A DNA stretch of 58,564 nucleotides from Flavobacterium psychrophilum (GCA_945869365.1 CAMBOW010000001.1:1-58564); one strand, 5' to 3'. Counted from the stretch's first letter, positions 50,009 to 58,564 are shown. The notes: generated from the sequence alone by a model not told the origin. Translations and numbers: made by a program.

Positions 50009-52203
50009 TAGTTAGCGACTTCACTGATGAATTTAATGCGCATGAATCGCAATTCGTCCAAATCGTATTCGCCGTCAAATTCTTTGAGCGCGTCTTCGAT
50101 GCTGTCGGTCTCGGATTCCATGAAGTAGTCGTGAATTTCCTCTTGCTGTTCTTCATCCAGTAAATCATCAATCCAGTAATTGATGTTGAGCTTGGTGCCT
50201 GAAAAAACAATTTGCTCCATTTCTTTGATGAGCGTATCCATGTTCATGCCTTTGGCCGAAGCAATATCGTCTAAAGATAATTTACGGTCAATATTTTGGA
50301 TGATGTACAGTTTATTGGTTGAGTTGGCTCCGGTTGATTTGACAACCAAATCATCGGGACGAATAATGTCGTTGTCTTCCACGTAACGGGCTATAAGGGT
50401 AACGAACTCTGCGCCATATTTTTTGGCTTTGCCTTCGCCCACTCCATGGGTATTCATTAATTCATCTAGCGTGATTGGGTACTTGAGCGCCATGTCTTCT
50501 AGCGAAGGATCTTGAAACACCACAAAAGGGGGAACGCCCAAATTTTTGGCTACTTTTTTACGCAAATCTCGCAACATGCTCATTAAGGCTTCATCTGCAG
50601 TACCTGCTGATTTGGCTGCTGTGACAATGGCCTCGTCTTCGGTTTCGTTGTACTCGTGATCCTCAGACATCATAAATGAACTTGGCTTTTTGATATAGGC
50701 CAATCCTTTTGCTGAAACCTTCAATATACCGTATGTTTCTATGTCTTTAGAGAGCAAACCATCTACCAATGCCTGGCGAATGAGTGCCATCCAATAGCGT
50801 TCTTCAAAACTCGCACCCGAACCAAAAAAAGGCTGGGTATCGGTCTTGTAGGCCTTGATCATGGCATTTACTCGGCCAATCAACGTGTAAATTACCTCTT
50901 TCGATTTATATAATTCTTTGGTATCGCGCACTACTTCGAGCACTTTTACCACCTGGTCTTGGGCTTCAACTTTAGATTTTGGGTTGCATACGTTGTCGTC
51001 CATATCGGCACCATGTCCGGTTTCGCTGTCAAATTCTTCGCCAAAATAATGCAGTAAAAATTTGCGTCTAGAGATCGAAGTTTCGGCATAGGCCACTACT
51101 TCTTGCAATAGGGCATACCCGATTTCTTGTTCGGCAACCGGTTTGCCCGACATGAACTTCTCTAATTTCTCTACGTCTTTATACGAATAATAGGCCAAGC
51201 AATAGCCTTCTCCGCCATCGCGTCCGGCACGTCCGGTCTCTTGGTAGTAACTTTCTAGTGATTTCGGAATGTCGTGGTGAATCACAAAACGCACATCGGG
51301 TTTGTCGATTCCCATTCCAAAGGCAATGGTGGCCACCACTACTTCTACATCTTCCATGAGAAACATGTCTTGGTGCTTGGCACGCGTTTTGGCATCTAAC
51401 CCGGCGTGATAAGGAATAGCGCTAATGCCGTTGACTTGTAATACCTCGGCAATGGCCTCTACTTTTTTACGGCTCAAGCAATAAATAATGCCCGATTTAC
51501 CTTTGTGTTGTTTGATGAATCGAATAATATCCGACTCGATATTTTTGGTTTTGGTGCGTACTTCGTAGAATAAATTAGGTCGATTAAAGGAAGCTTTAAA
51601 AGTTGTAGCATTAGACATGTCTAGATTCTTGAGAATGTCTTCCTGCACTTTTGGGGTGGCCGTGGCGGTTAAACCGATGATGGGCACATCACCCAATTGT
51701 TTGATAATTTGTCTAAGGTTGCGGTATTCGGGTCTAAAGTCATGGCCCCATTCCGAGATGCAATGCGCTTCATCTATGGCAACAAAGGAGATGGTTACTT
51801 TTTGCAAAAAAGCCACGTATTCGTCTTTGGTGAGGGACTCTGGCGCCACATACAATAACTTAGTTAACCCTGAAGTGATGTCTTTTTTTACCTGGGTAAT
51901 TTCTGTTTTGGTTAAGGAAGAATTCAATACGTGTGCAATTCCGTTTTCAGAAGACAAACTTCGGATAGCATCCACTTGATTTTTCATTAGTGCAATGAGT
52001 GGAGAAACCACAATGGCAGTTCCTTCTTGCAACAAAGCGGGCAATTGATAACAAAGCGATTTTCCGCCGCCTGTCGGCATAATCACAAAGGTATTTTGTT
52101 TGGCTAATATGCTTCGAATAACCTGCTCTTGCAACCCTTTAAATTGGCTAAATCCAAAATACTTTTTCAGTTCCTTGTGGATGTCAATTTCGTTTAAATT
52201 CAT
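50008..52203 (-). CDS. recQ: ATP-dependent DNA helicase RecQ
   Basis: RecQ unwinds DNA 3' to 5' in recombinational repair. The ATG at 52203 (MNLNEIDIHKELKKYFGF) is preferred to one 33 bases upstream, as QxxFGxxxFKxxQ then starts at residue 16. The 731-residue protein has Walker A MPTGGGKSLC (42-51), DEAH at 144-147, QETGRAGRDG (about 321-330), an RQC domain, and an HRDC domain (about 540-620) with an extra C-terminal extension. The four zinc cysteines of the family are replaced by Ser378, Thr395, Gly398 and Met401. Confidence 0.94.
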   Translation of the reverse strand: MNLNEIDIHKELKKYFGFSQFKGLQEQVIRSILAKQNTFVIMPTGGGKSLCYQLPALLQEGTAIVVSPLIALMKNQVDAIRSLSSENGIAHVLNSSLTKTEITQVKKDITSGLTKLLYVAPESLTKDEYVAFLQKVTISFVAIDEAHCISEWGHDFRPEYRNLRQIIKQLGDVPIIGLTATATPKVQEDILKNLDMSNATTFKASFNRPNLFYEVRTKTKNIESDIIRFIKQHKGKSGIIYCLSRKKVEAIAEVLQVNGISAIPYHAGLDAKTRAKHQDMFLMEDVEVVVATIAFGMGIDKPDVRFVIHHDIPKSLESYYQETGRAGRDGGEGYCLAYYSYKDVEKLEKFMSGKPVAEQEIGYALLQEVVAYAETSISRRKFLLHYFGEEFDSETGHGADMDDNVCNPKSKVEAQDQVVKVLEVVRDTKELYKSKEVIYTLIGRVNAMIKAYKTDTQPFFGSGASFEERYWMALIRQALVDGLLSKDIETYGILKVSAKGLAYIKKPSSFMMSEDHEYNETEDEAIVTAAKSAGTADEALMSMLRDLRKKVAKNLGVPPFVVFQDPSLEDMALKYPITLDELMNTHGVGEGKAKKYGAEFVTLIARYVEDNDIIRPDDLVVKSTGANSTNKLYIIQNIDRKLSLDDIASAKGMNMDTLIKEMEQIVFSGTKLNINYWIDDLLDEEQQEEIHDYFMESETDSIEDALKEFDGEYDLDELRFMRIKFISEVAN

Positions 52204-52225
52204 TAGATGATAATGGGAATTTGTA

Positions 52226-52233
52226 TAAATTTG
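52226..52233 (+). promoter_or_regulatory. Candidate -7 box (TAAATTTG) for kdsD-tatC
   Basis: TAAATTTG fits TAnnTTTG. Transcription would start near 52240, after the ATG at 52207 that opens the longest frame, which supports the TTG at 52288 as the real start of the isomerase. Confidence 0.45.
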
Positions 52234-52287
52234 CAACTCCTAAGATACAACTTTCTATTACACATACAACTATTATTCAATTCTGAT

Positions 52288-53253
52288 TTGATAACAAACC
52301 AAAATATCCGAGAAATTGCCAAAAAGGCCATTCTATCCGAAAGCGAATCCATCAAAAGATTAATCGATTACATTGATGATCAATTTGTTGAAGCTACCCA
52401 ATCCATCTACAAATGTACCGGTCGATTGGTGGTAACGGGCATTGGAAAAAGCGCAATTATCGCCCAAAAAATGGTGGCCACCTTCAATTCTACCGGAACG
52501 CCTTCATTATTTATGCATGCCGCTGAGGCGATTCACGGCGATTTGGGCATGGTGCAAGCTGGCGATGTGATTATTTGCATCTCCAAAAGCGGCAACAGCC
52601 CCGAAATTAAAGTATTGGTTCCCTTGCTTAAACGCGACGGAAATATCCTGATTGGCATGACTGGCAATCGTACTTCGTTTTTGGCCAAAGGCTCCGATTA
52701 TATTTTGGACACCACCGTTGAGCAAGAAGCCTGTCCCAACAATTTGGCGCCCACCAACAGCACTACGGCGCAACTGGTAATGGGAGATGCGTTGGCAGTT
52801 TGTCTCATGGAAATGCGTGCATTTTCGGGAGCAGATTTCGCCAAATACCACCCCGGTGGCGCACTTGGGAAGCAGTTGTTACTTCGGGTGAGCGACATGA
52901 TTGAACATTCCCTCAAACCAACAGTTGCTCCAGATGCTGCGATCAAAAAAGTAATTTTTGAAATTTCTGAAAAAAGACTAGGCGTAACTGCAGTGATAGA
53001 GCACGGAAAAGTAATCGGTATTATCACCGATGGAGACATTCGACGCATGCTCAACGAACGTAACTCCTTTATTGAGCTCACCGCCCGAGACATCATGACA
53101 CAAAATCCAAAATTAATTAGCACTTCCGCTCGGGTAATTGAAGCATTTAATTTGATGGAAGATTATAAAATCACCCAATTGGTGGTGGTTGACCAAGACG
53201 AATACAAAGGCATCTTGCATTTACACGATATTTTAAAAGAAGGAATTATTTAA
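52288..53253 (+). CDS. kdsD: Arabinose-5-phosphate isomerase, KpsF/GutQ family
   Basis: This enzyme makes arabinose-5-phosphate for KDO, a core sugar of lipopolysaccharide. The TTG at 52288 gives 321 residues, the family length, and starts with ITNQNIREIAKKAI; the ATG at 52207 adds 27 hydrophobic residues of doubtful reality. The SIS domain shows VTGIGKSAIIAQK (about 48-60), HAAEAIHGDLGM and CISKSGNSPEI (about 95-105), with SNN-type APTNSTTAQL later. Two CBS domains fill about 200-321. tatC starts 2 bases after its stop. Confidence 0.9.
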   Translation: MITNQNIREIAKKAILSESESIKRLIDYIDDQFVEATQSIYKCTGRLVVTGIGKSAIIAQKMVATFNSTGTPSLFMHAAEAIHGDLGMVQAGDVIICISKSGNSPEIKVLVPLLKRDGNILIGMTGNRTSFLAKGSDYILDTTVEQEACPNNLAPTNSTTAQLVMGDALAVCLMEMRAFSGADFAKYHPGGALGKQLLLRVSDMIEHSLKPTVAPDAAIKKVIFEISEKRLGVTAVIEHGKVIGIITDGDIRRMLNERNSFIELTARDIMTQNPKLISTSARVIEAFNLMEDYKITQLVVVDQDEYKGILHLHDILKEGII

Positions 53254-53254
53254 A

Positions 53255-54067
53255 ATGGGGAAGAAAGGCCTGAGTGAAATGTCGTTTTTAGACCACCTAG
53301 AAGAATTACGTTGGCTGCTCATCCGTGTGACGCTCGCCGTTCTAATTGTGTCTTGCTTATCTTATTTTATCATTGATTTTATTTTTGAAGACGTGATTTT
53401 TGGGCCCATTCATCCCGACTTTATTACCTACCAATTATTTTGTGATTTAACCCATTATTTTGGCACCGACGATGGCGGCATGTGCGTTACCGAAATGCCC
53501 TTCATCATTCAGAGCACCAGTTTGGGCGGTCAATTTTCGGTGTTTTTGTGGACCTGTATAACCGCCGGTTTCATTTTGGGATTTCCTTATATTTTATGGG
53601 AAATCTGGAAATTCATTAGTCCCGCCTTGTACAAAAACGAAAAAAAATACGCCGTTTGGTTTATCCTCGTCTCTTCCCTGCTTTTTTTCTTGGGCGTTTT
53701 GTTTGGGTATTATTTGATCCTGCCGCTCTCGGTCAACTTTTTTGGTGGATTTAATGTGAGTAGTGTCATCAAAAATGAATTCAATCTGGACAACTACATC
53801 AGCATGGTAAAAACTTCGGTGATTTCTTGTGGGTTGATTTTTGAATTGCCCATCATCATTTATTTCCTCACCAAAATTGGCTTGGTTACTGCAGCCACCT
53901 TGCGCGAATACCGCCGCTACTCCATTGTGATTATCTTAATCGTGGCTGCTATCATTACTCCACCCGATATTTTGAGCCAAATTATTGTGTCGATTCCGCT
54001 TTTGATATTATATGAAATAAGTATTTTAATTGCCGTACTGGTAAACAAAAAAGAAAAAAATGGCTGA
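53255..54067 (+). CDS. tatC: Sec-independent protein translocase TatC
   Basis: TatC is the inner-membrane receptor for twin-arginine signal peptides on folded proteins. The 270-residue protein opens with MSFLDHLEELRWLLIRV (from residue 9), whose glutamates recognise the RR motif. Six hydrophobic segments follow, with FILGFPYILWEIWKFISPALYKNE (split over 109-132) as the typical second-to-third segment signature. No tatA/tatB gene is adjacent. The end overlaps the next gene by 8 bases. Confidence 0.95.
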   Translation: MGKKGLSEMSFLDHLEELRWLLIRVTLAVLIVSCLSYFIIDFIFEDVIFGPIHPDFITYQLFCDLTHYFGTDDGGMCVTEMPFIIQSTSLGGQFSVFLWTCITAGFILGFPYILWEIWKFISPALYKNEKKYAVWFILVSSLLFFLGVLFGYYLILPLSVNFFGGFNVSSVIKNEFNLDNYISMVKTSVISCGLIFELPIIIYFLTKIGLVTAATLREYRRYSIVIILIVAAIITPPDILSQIIVSIPLLILYEISILIAVLVNKKEKNG

Positions 54068-54401
54068 TTTAGTTGCTGATTTTAACGATTACCGCGCCAA
54101 GATGAACGCCAAATTATTGGCAGACAACAACCTGATAATCAAACGAATTTTTAATCTCGACACCAATGCCTATGCTGCCGGCGCCTTGGATGTGAAAACC
54201 AAAGAATTGTTAGGGCTCGTGGCTTCGGCTGTGCTGCGTTGCGACGACTGCGTGAAATACCATTTAGAGACCGCACACAAAGCAGGCGTGAGTAAAGACG
54301 AAGTGATGGAAGCATTGGGCATTGCAACCCTAGTAGGCGGAACGATTGTGGTTCCTCATTTGCGCCGGGCCTACGAATTTTGGGAAGCCTTAGAGAATTG
54401 A
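54060..54401 (+). CDS. Carboxymuconolactone decarboxylase family (AhpD-like) protein
   Basis: This 113-residue helical protein has the AhpD-type core: KTKELLGLVASAVLRCDDCVKYHLETAHKAGVSKDEVMEAL (split over about 46-86), with the redox CxxC in RCDDCVKYH and the family His four residues on. Such proteins act as small peroxidases or disulfide reductants. It overlaps tatC by 8 bases and is translated with it. The physiological partner is not apparent from the window. Confidence 0.88.
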   Translation: MADLVADFNDYRAKMNAKLLADNNLIIKRIFNLDTNAYAAGALDVKTKELLGLVASAVLRCDDCVKYHLETAHKAGVSKDEVMEALGIATLVGGTIVVPHLRRAYEFWEALEN

Positions 54402-54434
54402 TTGTAAATACTCGCATATTTTAAATTAAATTTG
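54402..54434 (+). promoter_or_regulatory. Candidate promoter for lptB
   Basis: A TTG at 54402-54404 and a TAAATTTG at 54427-54434 are 22 bases apart, matching Bacteroidota promoter geometry. The start would be about 35 bases before the lptB ATG, giving lptB its own promoter after the kdsD-tatC unit. Confidence 0.5.
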
Positions 54435-54475
54435 GGCCGTTCCCAATTTTCAATTCATCAAAAATTTATAATTTA

Positions 54476-55216
54476 ATGAAACTCCGAGCAGAAAATCTCA
54501 TCAAAACCTACAAAGGACGAAGCGTAGTAAAAGGCATTTCGGTCGAAGTAAACCAAGGCGAAATCGTGGGCTTATTGGGACCAAACGGTGCCGGGAAAAC
54601 CACCTCGTTTTATATGATTGTGGGCTTGGTGAAACCCAATTCGGGCAACATTTACCTCGATGATTTAGACATTACGAATTACCCGATGTACAAGCGAGCG
54701 CAAGCTGGGATTGGGTATTTGGCCCAAGAAGCTTCTGTTTTTCGCAAGTTAAGTATCGAAGACAATATTCTAAGTGTATTGCAACTCACCAATTTATCCA
54801 AAGAAGCGCAAATTGCCAAAATGGAATCCTTGATTGACGAATTTAGTTTGCAACATATCCGCACCAACCGAGGTGATTTACTTTCTGGAGGCGAACGCCG
54901 ACGAACCGAAATTGCCCGTGCCTTGGCTACTGATCCTAAATTTATATTGTTGGACGAACCCTTTGCTGGCGTAGATCCGGTTGCGGTAGAAGACATTCAG
55001 CGCATTGTAGCCCAACTGAAAAACAAAAACATTGGCATCTTGATTACCGACCACAACGTACAAGAAACCTTGGCCATTACCGACAAAACCTATTTGATGT
55101 TTGAAGGTGGTATCCTGAAAGCCGGAATTCCGGAAGAATTGGTAGAAGACGAAATGGTACGTCGCGTGTATTTGGGACAAAACTTTGAGTTGCGTAAAAA
55201 GAAACTAGAATTTTAA
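54476..55216 (+). CDS. lptB: LPS export ABC transporter ATP-binding protein LptB
   Basis: LptB powers extraction of lipopolysaccharide from the inner membrane with LptFG. The 246-residue ATPase has Walker A GPNGAGKTTSF (about 35-45), the Q-loop with YLAQEASVFRKL (about 80-91), signature LLSGGERRRTEIARALA (about 137-153), Walker B FILLDEPFAGVDP (about 157-169) and the switch His in ITDHNV. The motif SVFRKL and AGVDPVAV favour LptB over other ABC proteins. kdsD upstream is also an LPS gene. Confidence 0.94.
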   Translation: MKLRAENLIKTYKGRSVVKGISVEVNQGEIVGLLGPNGAGKTTSFYMIVGLVKPNSGNIYLDDLDITNYPMYKRAQAGIGYLAQEASVFRKLSIEDNILSVLQLTNLSKEAQIAKMESLIDEFSLQHIRTNRGDLLSGGERRRTEIARALATDPKFILLDEPFAGVDPVAVEDIQRIVAQLKNKNIGILITDHNVQETLAITDKTYLMFEGGILKAGIPEELVEDEMVRRVYLGQNFELRKKKLEF

Positions 55217-55227
55217 TTCAAACAAAG

Positions 55228-55443
55228 ATGAGTCAACAAAATAATGATTGGAACAACGACGAATATTGGATTTGGGGAATATTTTACTACAACAAAGAAG
55301 ACAAGCGTTTATTTCCGCCCAAACGAAATCCGTGGATGGGTTTCACGACCAATTTTGCCAATCCAAAATCGGTATTGGCCTTGCTCGTTTTTATGGCGTT
55401 TTTCGTGTTTGTGATTGCAATGATCGAAAGAAAATCGCTTTAA
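55228..55443 (+). CDS. Small membrane protein, DUF5808-like
   Basis: This 71-residue protein has an acidic, Trp-rich N-terminus, the segment GIFYYNKEDKRLFPPKRNPWMGFTTNFANP (split over 17-46), which follows the DUF5808 pattern of FYxNPxDPR then PKR and NFA, and one C-terminal membrane helix (about 48-67). It lies 11 bases after lptB. The stop overlaps that of the convergent pssA gene. Function is unknown. Confidence 0.75.
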   Translation: MSQQNNDWNNDEYWIWGIFYYNKEDKRLFPPKRNPWMGFTTNFANPKSVLALLVFMAFFVFVIAMIERKSL

Positions 55444-56165
55444 ATCAGCGGCTTTGCAAACCAGCGGTTGTAAATTACAGAAGTAAGTACATAACTGATA
55501 ATGATGAGCGGCACTGCGGTGATTTGCAAAAAGACCAAAAGCAGTACCGAATACAATACAAATCCCAACTGCAATTTATAGGCCTTCCAATTTGATCCTT
55601 TTATTTTTAGGGCAAATAATGGAATTTCCGCGTTAAGCATGTACACACTTACAAACGTAATAAGCAGCAAAACTGCATGATTAATCAGCAATTCAAAGAT
55701 CAACAACGAATCTGAATGTATCGCCACCAAAGGTAAACTTAAGATAAACAAGGCGTTGGCGGGTGTGGGCAAGCCAATAAAGGAATTGGTTTGGCGGGTA
55801 TCGAGATTAAAAATGGCCAAACGGTAACAAGATGCCAAGGTGATTAAAAATCCAAAATAAGGCATAATTTGCGCAAATAGTGTAGTTGAATTTCCTGCTG
55901 ATTCGACCAACATGTAGTACATCACAACACCCGGAACTACTCCACTGGTTACCATATCGGCCAAGGAATCCAATTGCAAACCCAACGGACTACTTACTTG
56001 AAATAACCGGGCAAAAAATCCATCAAAAAAATCAAAAAATATACCCAAACACACCAACCCAAAGGCGGCAGTAAAATTGCTTTGTGTGGCATACAAAAGG
56101 GCAACACAGCCACTAAACAAATTAAGGAAAGTAAGAATGTTGGGGATATGTTTTTTGATCTGCAT
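55440..56165 (-). CDS. pssA: CDP-diacylglycerol--serine O-phosphatidyltransferase
   Basis: This 241-residue inner-membrane enzyme makes phosphatidylserine, the precursor of phosphatidylethanolamine. The CDP-alcohol phosphotransferase motif is visible: FDGFFARLF followed by PLGLQLDSLADM (about 47-67), matching DGxxAR-x8-Gxxx DxxxD. Several hydrophobic helices surround it. The absence of the long soluble domain places it in the Bacillus/Bacteroidota-type family. It is convergent with the DUF5808-like gene. Confidence 0.93.
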   Translation of the reverse strand: MQIKKHIPNILTFLNLFSGCVALLYATQSNFTAAFGLVCLGIFFDFFDGFFARLFQVSSPLGLQLDSLADMVTSGVVPGVVMYYMLVESAGNSTTLFAQIMPYFGFLITLASCYRLAIFNLDTRQTNSFIGLPTPANALFILSLPLVAIHSDSLLIFELLINHAVLLLITFVSVYMLNAEIPLFALKIKGSNWKAYKLQLGFVLYSVLLLVFLQITAVPLIIISYVLTSVIYNRWFAKPLI

Positions 56166-56183
56166 CAGCTGTTTTTTGATTCA

Positions 56184-56191
56184 CAAATTTA
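56184..56191 (-). promoter_or_regulatory. Candidate -7 box (TAAATTTG on minus strand) for pssA
   Basis: The minus strand carries TAAATTTG, matching TAnnTTTG, 19 bases upstream of the pssA ATG. A -33 element is not evident. Confidence 0.4.
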
Positions 56192-56262
56192 AAACAATAA
56201 GTTAAAGAGTTGGGCGTTTTTTATTCAAGATTTTTATTTGATATTTGTAAAAACAAAACACC

Positions 56263-57330
56263 TTGAGCGCATTCCGTTTTTTTCCTATTTTATTTATCTG
56301 CCTTTCCATGCAGAGTCAAACCGTTCGCAAGTACTCGAATGAGTTCATGAACATTGGCGTAGATGCAGCCGCTCTTGGAATGGCCAATGCCGTGACCGCC
56401 CAAACTGCCGATGTGAATGCCGGATATTGGAACCCAGCTGGTTTGCTTCAACTCAAAGACAAACAAGTGGGATTAATGCACGCCAGTTATTTTGCCAACA
56501 TTGCACAATACGATTATGCTGCCTATGCCAGCCCGATAGATAGCGAAAGTGCCTGGGGATTTTCGGCCATCCGATTTGGGGTTGACGATATTTTGAACAC
56601 CACCCAACTTATAGACAACCAAGGAAATATTGATTATAACCGGGTGAGTAAATTCTCGACTGCCGATTATGGATTTAGTTTTTCGTATGCCCGAAAATCC
56701 AAGCTCAACAACGTTCGCTATGGTGCCAATGCCAAAATAATACGCCGAGTAATTGGGGAATTTGCCAATTCGTGGGGTTTTGGTTTTGACGTGGGTCTGC
56801 AATACACAAAGAAAAAATGGGAATTTGGCTTGCTGCTGCGCGACATTACCACCACCTACAACGTTTGGAACATCGACGAACAAGCCTATGCTGCGATACA
56901 AAATACCATTCCCGGGCAAAATCAAGAATTGCCCGAAAGCACAGAAATCACCTTGCCAAAAGCCCAATTGGGTATAGCACGAAAATTCAACTTTCATACT
57001 GACTACACCTTAGTAACCGCCGCCAACTTCAATATGGAATTTACCAAAACCAATGATCTGGTTTCAACCGATAAATTGAGTATAGCTCCGGCTTTGGGCT
57101 GTGAATTTGGCTATACCGATGTGGTTTTTGTACGCACTGGCTTTGGTAATTTTCAGCGTGCTACGCAAGTAGACAACAGCACATCATTGAGTTTTCAACC
57201 CAATATTGGTTTGGGATTTAAATACAAAGGGGTACAAATAGATTATGCACTTACCGATATTGGCAACCAAAGTACAGCCTTGTACTCCAATATTTTTTCG
57301 GTTAAAGTTGATTTGAGTAGTTTCCGTTAA
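56263..57330 (+). CDS. PorV/PorQ family outer-membrane protein (T9SS-associated)
   Basis: This 355-residue beta-barrel protein starts at a TTG (56263) and has a short signal peptide (SAFRFFPILFICLSMQSQ). The family start KYSNEFMNIGVDAAALGMANA (split over about 22-42) and NAGYWNPAGL (about 53-62) match the PorV/PorQ group, FadL-like barrels that work with the type IX secretion system, PorV shuttling cargo to the attachment complex. Strands continue to the last residues (SVKVDLSSFR). Its precise role as PorV, PorQ or a paralogue cannot be fixed. lnt follows 2 bases later. Confidence 0.85.
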   Translation: MSAFRFFPILFICLSMQSQTVRKYSNEFMNIGVDAAALGMANAVTAQTADVNAGYWNPAGLLQLKDKQVGLMHASYFANIAQYDYAAYASPIDSESAWGFSAIRFGVDDILNTTQLIDNQGNIDYNRVSKFSTADYGFSFSYARKSKLNNVRYGANAKIIRRVIGEFANSWGFGFDVGLQYTKKKWEFGLLLRDITTTYNVWNIDEQAYAAIQNTIPGQNQELPESTEITLPKAQLGIARKFNFHTDYTLVTAANFNMEFTKTNDLVSTDKLSIAPALGCEFGYTDVVFVRTGFGNFQRATQVDNSTSLSFQPNIGLGFKYKGVQIDYALTDIGNQSTALYSNIFSVKVDLSSFR

Positions 57331-57332
57331 CG

Positions 57333-58564
57333 ATGAAACAAGCGCTACAACATCCGTTTTCACTGGCTGCGATAACAGGACTTTTATTAGCTGCCGCTTG
57401 GCCCACTTACGGATTTCCTTTACTCCTATTTTTTGCATTCGTGCCCCTCTTGTGGGCTGAACGTCAACTGCGAATTACAAAAGCTTCAACCTTAAAAATT
57501 TTTACAGCAGCCTACTTGAGTTTTGTATTGTGGAATATACTCACAACTTGGTGGTTGTATTATGCCTCTAGTTTTGGTATGTGGTTTGCGGTTTTGGTCA
57601 ATGCCCTGTTAATGAGTTTTTTATTTTTGATCTACCACCAAGCAGCCAAACGAATTGACGCGAAGTTCAGTTTATTTTTATGGGTTTGCCTTTGGCTAGC
57701 CTTTGAGAAATTTCACTTGGAATGGGAATTTTCTTGGCCCTGGCTCAATTTGGGGCACGCCTTTGCCACCTATCCCAAATGGATTCAATGGTATGAATAT
57801 ACCGGAGTCTTTGGCGGAAGTTTGTGGGTATTGGTCTGCAATGCCTGGTTGTTTTATCAGCTTACGAAAACTAATTTTTCCCTCAAAAAAACTACAGCTT
57901 TGTATTGGGCTATGGGCATTCTAATCCCAATAGGGTTATCCTTGGCTATATACGATCAATATGAAAGTAAAGGTGCAACCAAAGAAGTGGTTCTGTTACA
58001 GCCCAACGTTGATCCATACAACGAAAAATATTCAACAACCAATTACAACACTACGCAAGAATTGTTGGCACTGGCAAAGCCCGTTTGTACGCCATCAACC
58101 GATTATGTAATTGCCCCCGAAACTGTTTTGGCCGAGATGATTCCTTACGACCAATTTTACCAATCCACCAGCCCGATGCTGATGCGGCAATTCATCCAAC
58201 AACATCCCGGAATTCAATTGCTTTGGGGTATTGACACCTTTACGTTTATTACCGATCCGGCAGCAGTAAAGCCCGCAACAAATGCCTATCGACCGGGTTT
58301 ATGGGTAGATTTTTACAACGCAGCCTTGTTTGTAGATGCCCGACCAGAAATTCAAAAATACTACAAATCAAAACTGGTTGTAGGCATCGAAAATCTGCCA
58401 TACAAACCCATTTTAGAACCGCTTTTGGGAAATATTATGCTCGATTTGGGCGGCACCATATCGACCAAAACCACCCAAGCCGACCGAGCCGTTTTTACCA
58501 GTACCGACGGCAGCAAAGTAGCGCCAATTATTTGCTACGAATCCGTCTATGGAAATTATGTGAA
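57333..58564 (+). CDS. lnt: Apolipoprotein N-acyltransferase (3'-truncated by window edge)
   Basis: The ATG at 57333 opens a frame that stays open to the window end (410 codons visible). Lnt transfers the third acyl chain onto the N-terminal Cys of lipoproteins at the inner membrane. Hydrophobic helices fill about 10-215, with LLAAAWPTYGFPLLLFFAFVPLL (split over 18-40) and WSWPWLNLGH-like FSWPWLNLGHAFA (about 132-144). The nitrilase-like domain begins with VVLLQPNVDPYNEK (about 219-232), with Glu in APETVL (about 267) and the catalytic Cys motif IICYESVYG near the cut edge. It is probably cotranscribed with the PorV-like gene. Confidence 0.93.
   Translation, partial: MKQALQHPFSLAAITGLLLAAAWPTYGFPLLLFFAFVPLLWAERQLRITKASTLKIFTAAYLSFVLWNILTTWWLYYASSFGMWFAVLVNALLMSFLFLIYHQAAKRIDAKFSLFLWVCLWLAFEKFHLEWEFSWPWLNLGHAFATYPKWIQWYEYTGVFGGSLWVLVCNAWLFYQLTKTNFSLKKTTALYWAMGILIPIGLSLAIYDQYESKGATKEVVLLQPNVDPYNEKYSTTNYNTTQELLALAKPVCTPSTDYVIAPETVLAEMIPYDQFYQSTSPMLMRQFIQQHPGIQLLWGIDTFTFITDPAAVKPATNAYRPGLWVDFYNAALFVDARPEIQKYYKSKLVVGIENLPYKPILEPLLGNIMLDLGGTISTKTTQADRAVFTSTDGSKVAPIICYESVYGNYV

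Overview
This window looks like core chromosome of a Flavobacteriaceae bacterium (Bacteroidota). The evidence is internal: type IX secretion (T9SS) sorting tails on four exported proteins, a PorV/PorQ-like barrel, many TAnnTTTG-type -7 promoter boxes, AT-rich intergenic DNA, and housekeeping proteins with flavobacterial sequence character. No phage, insertion sequence, CRISPR array or rRNA was seen. One tRNA (Thr, anticodon TGT) is present. Both edges cut genes: an unidentified C-terminus at the left and lnt at the right.

Layout. 1-7.3 kb: murB, a membrane glycosyltransferase, an orphan sigma factor, low-complexity intergenic repeats around a lysine-rich protein gene, a PhnA-like protein, an MFS transporter, lipA and a phosphorylating GAPDH. 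7.3-17.9 kb: a hybrid histidine kinase, purine nucleoside phosphorylase and lpxK, then a hypothetical exported protein, a Nif3-like protein, a cysteine-free member of the C4 zinc-ribbon family, an alpha/beta hydrolase, rluF, folD and ffh. 18.0-21.2 kb: a tight five-gene operon of exported proteins (ankyrin, DOMON with T9SS tail, OB-fold, DUF5777 barrel, YceI), the best candidate for a little-described system. 21.2-31.4 kb: a duplicated-domain lipoprotein, argS, a 1538-residue T9SS type B surface protein with nine internal repeats, fabH-like, and a YCF48/BNR-repeat T9SS protein.

31.4-41.7 kb: an orphan ABC ATPase, an ABC1 kinase with a TetR-like regulator, htpG, a DUF2721 membrane protein, a TIGR03643-type protein, a PQQ-type sugar dehydrogenase with T9SS tail, an M61 peptidase and a DUF4369 lipoprotein. 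41.7-49.9 kb: tRNA-Thr with a duplicated 3' end/terminator, a small conserved protein, the operon idi-queD-peroxiredoxin-manA, an exported msrB-msrA pair, gapN, a COG2509-type flavoprotein and a small hypothetical gene. 50-58.6 kb: recQ, then kdsD-tatC-AhpD-like, lptB, a DUF5808-like protein, pssA, a PorV-like gene and lnt.

Envelope biogenesis is the recurring theme: peptidoglycan (murB), lipid A/LPS (lpxK, kdsD, lptB), lipoproteins (lnt), phospholipid (pssA), Tat and T9SS export. Promoter calls rest only on the Bacteroidota consensus, and functions of hypothetical genes are inference.
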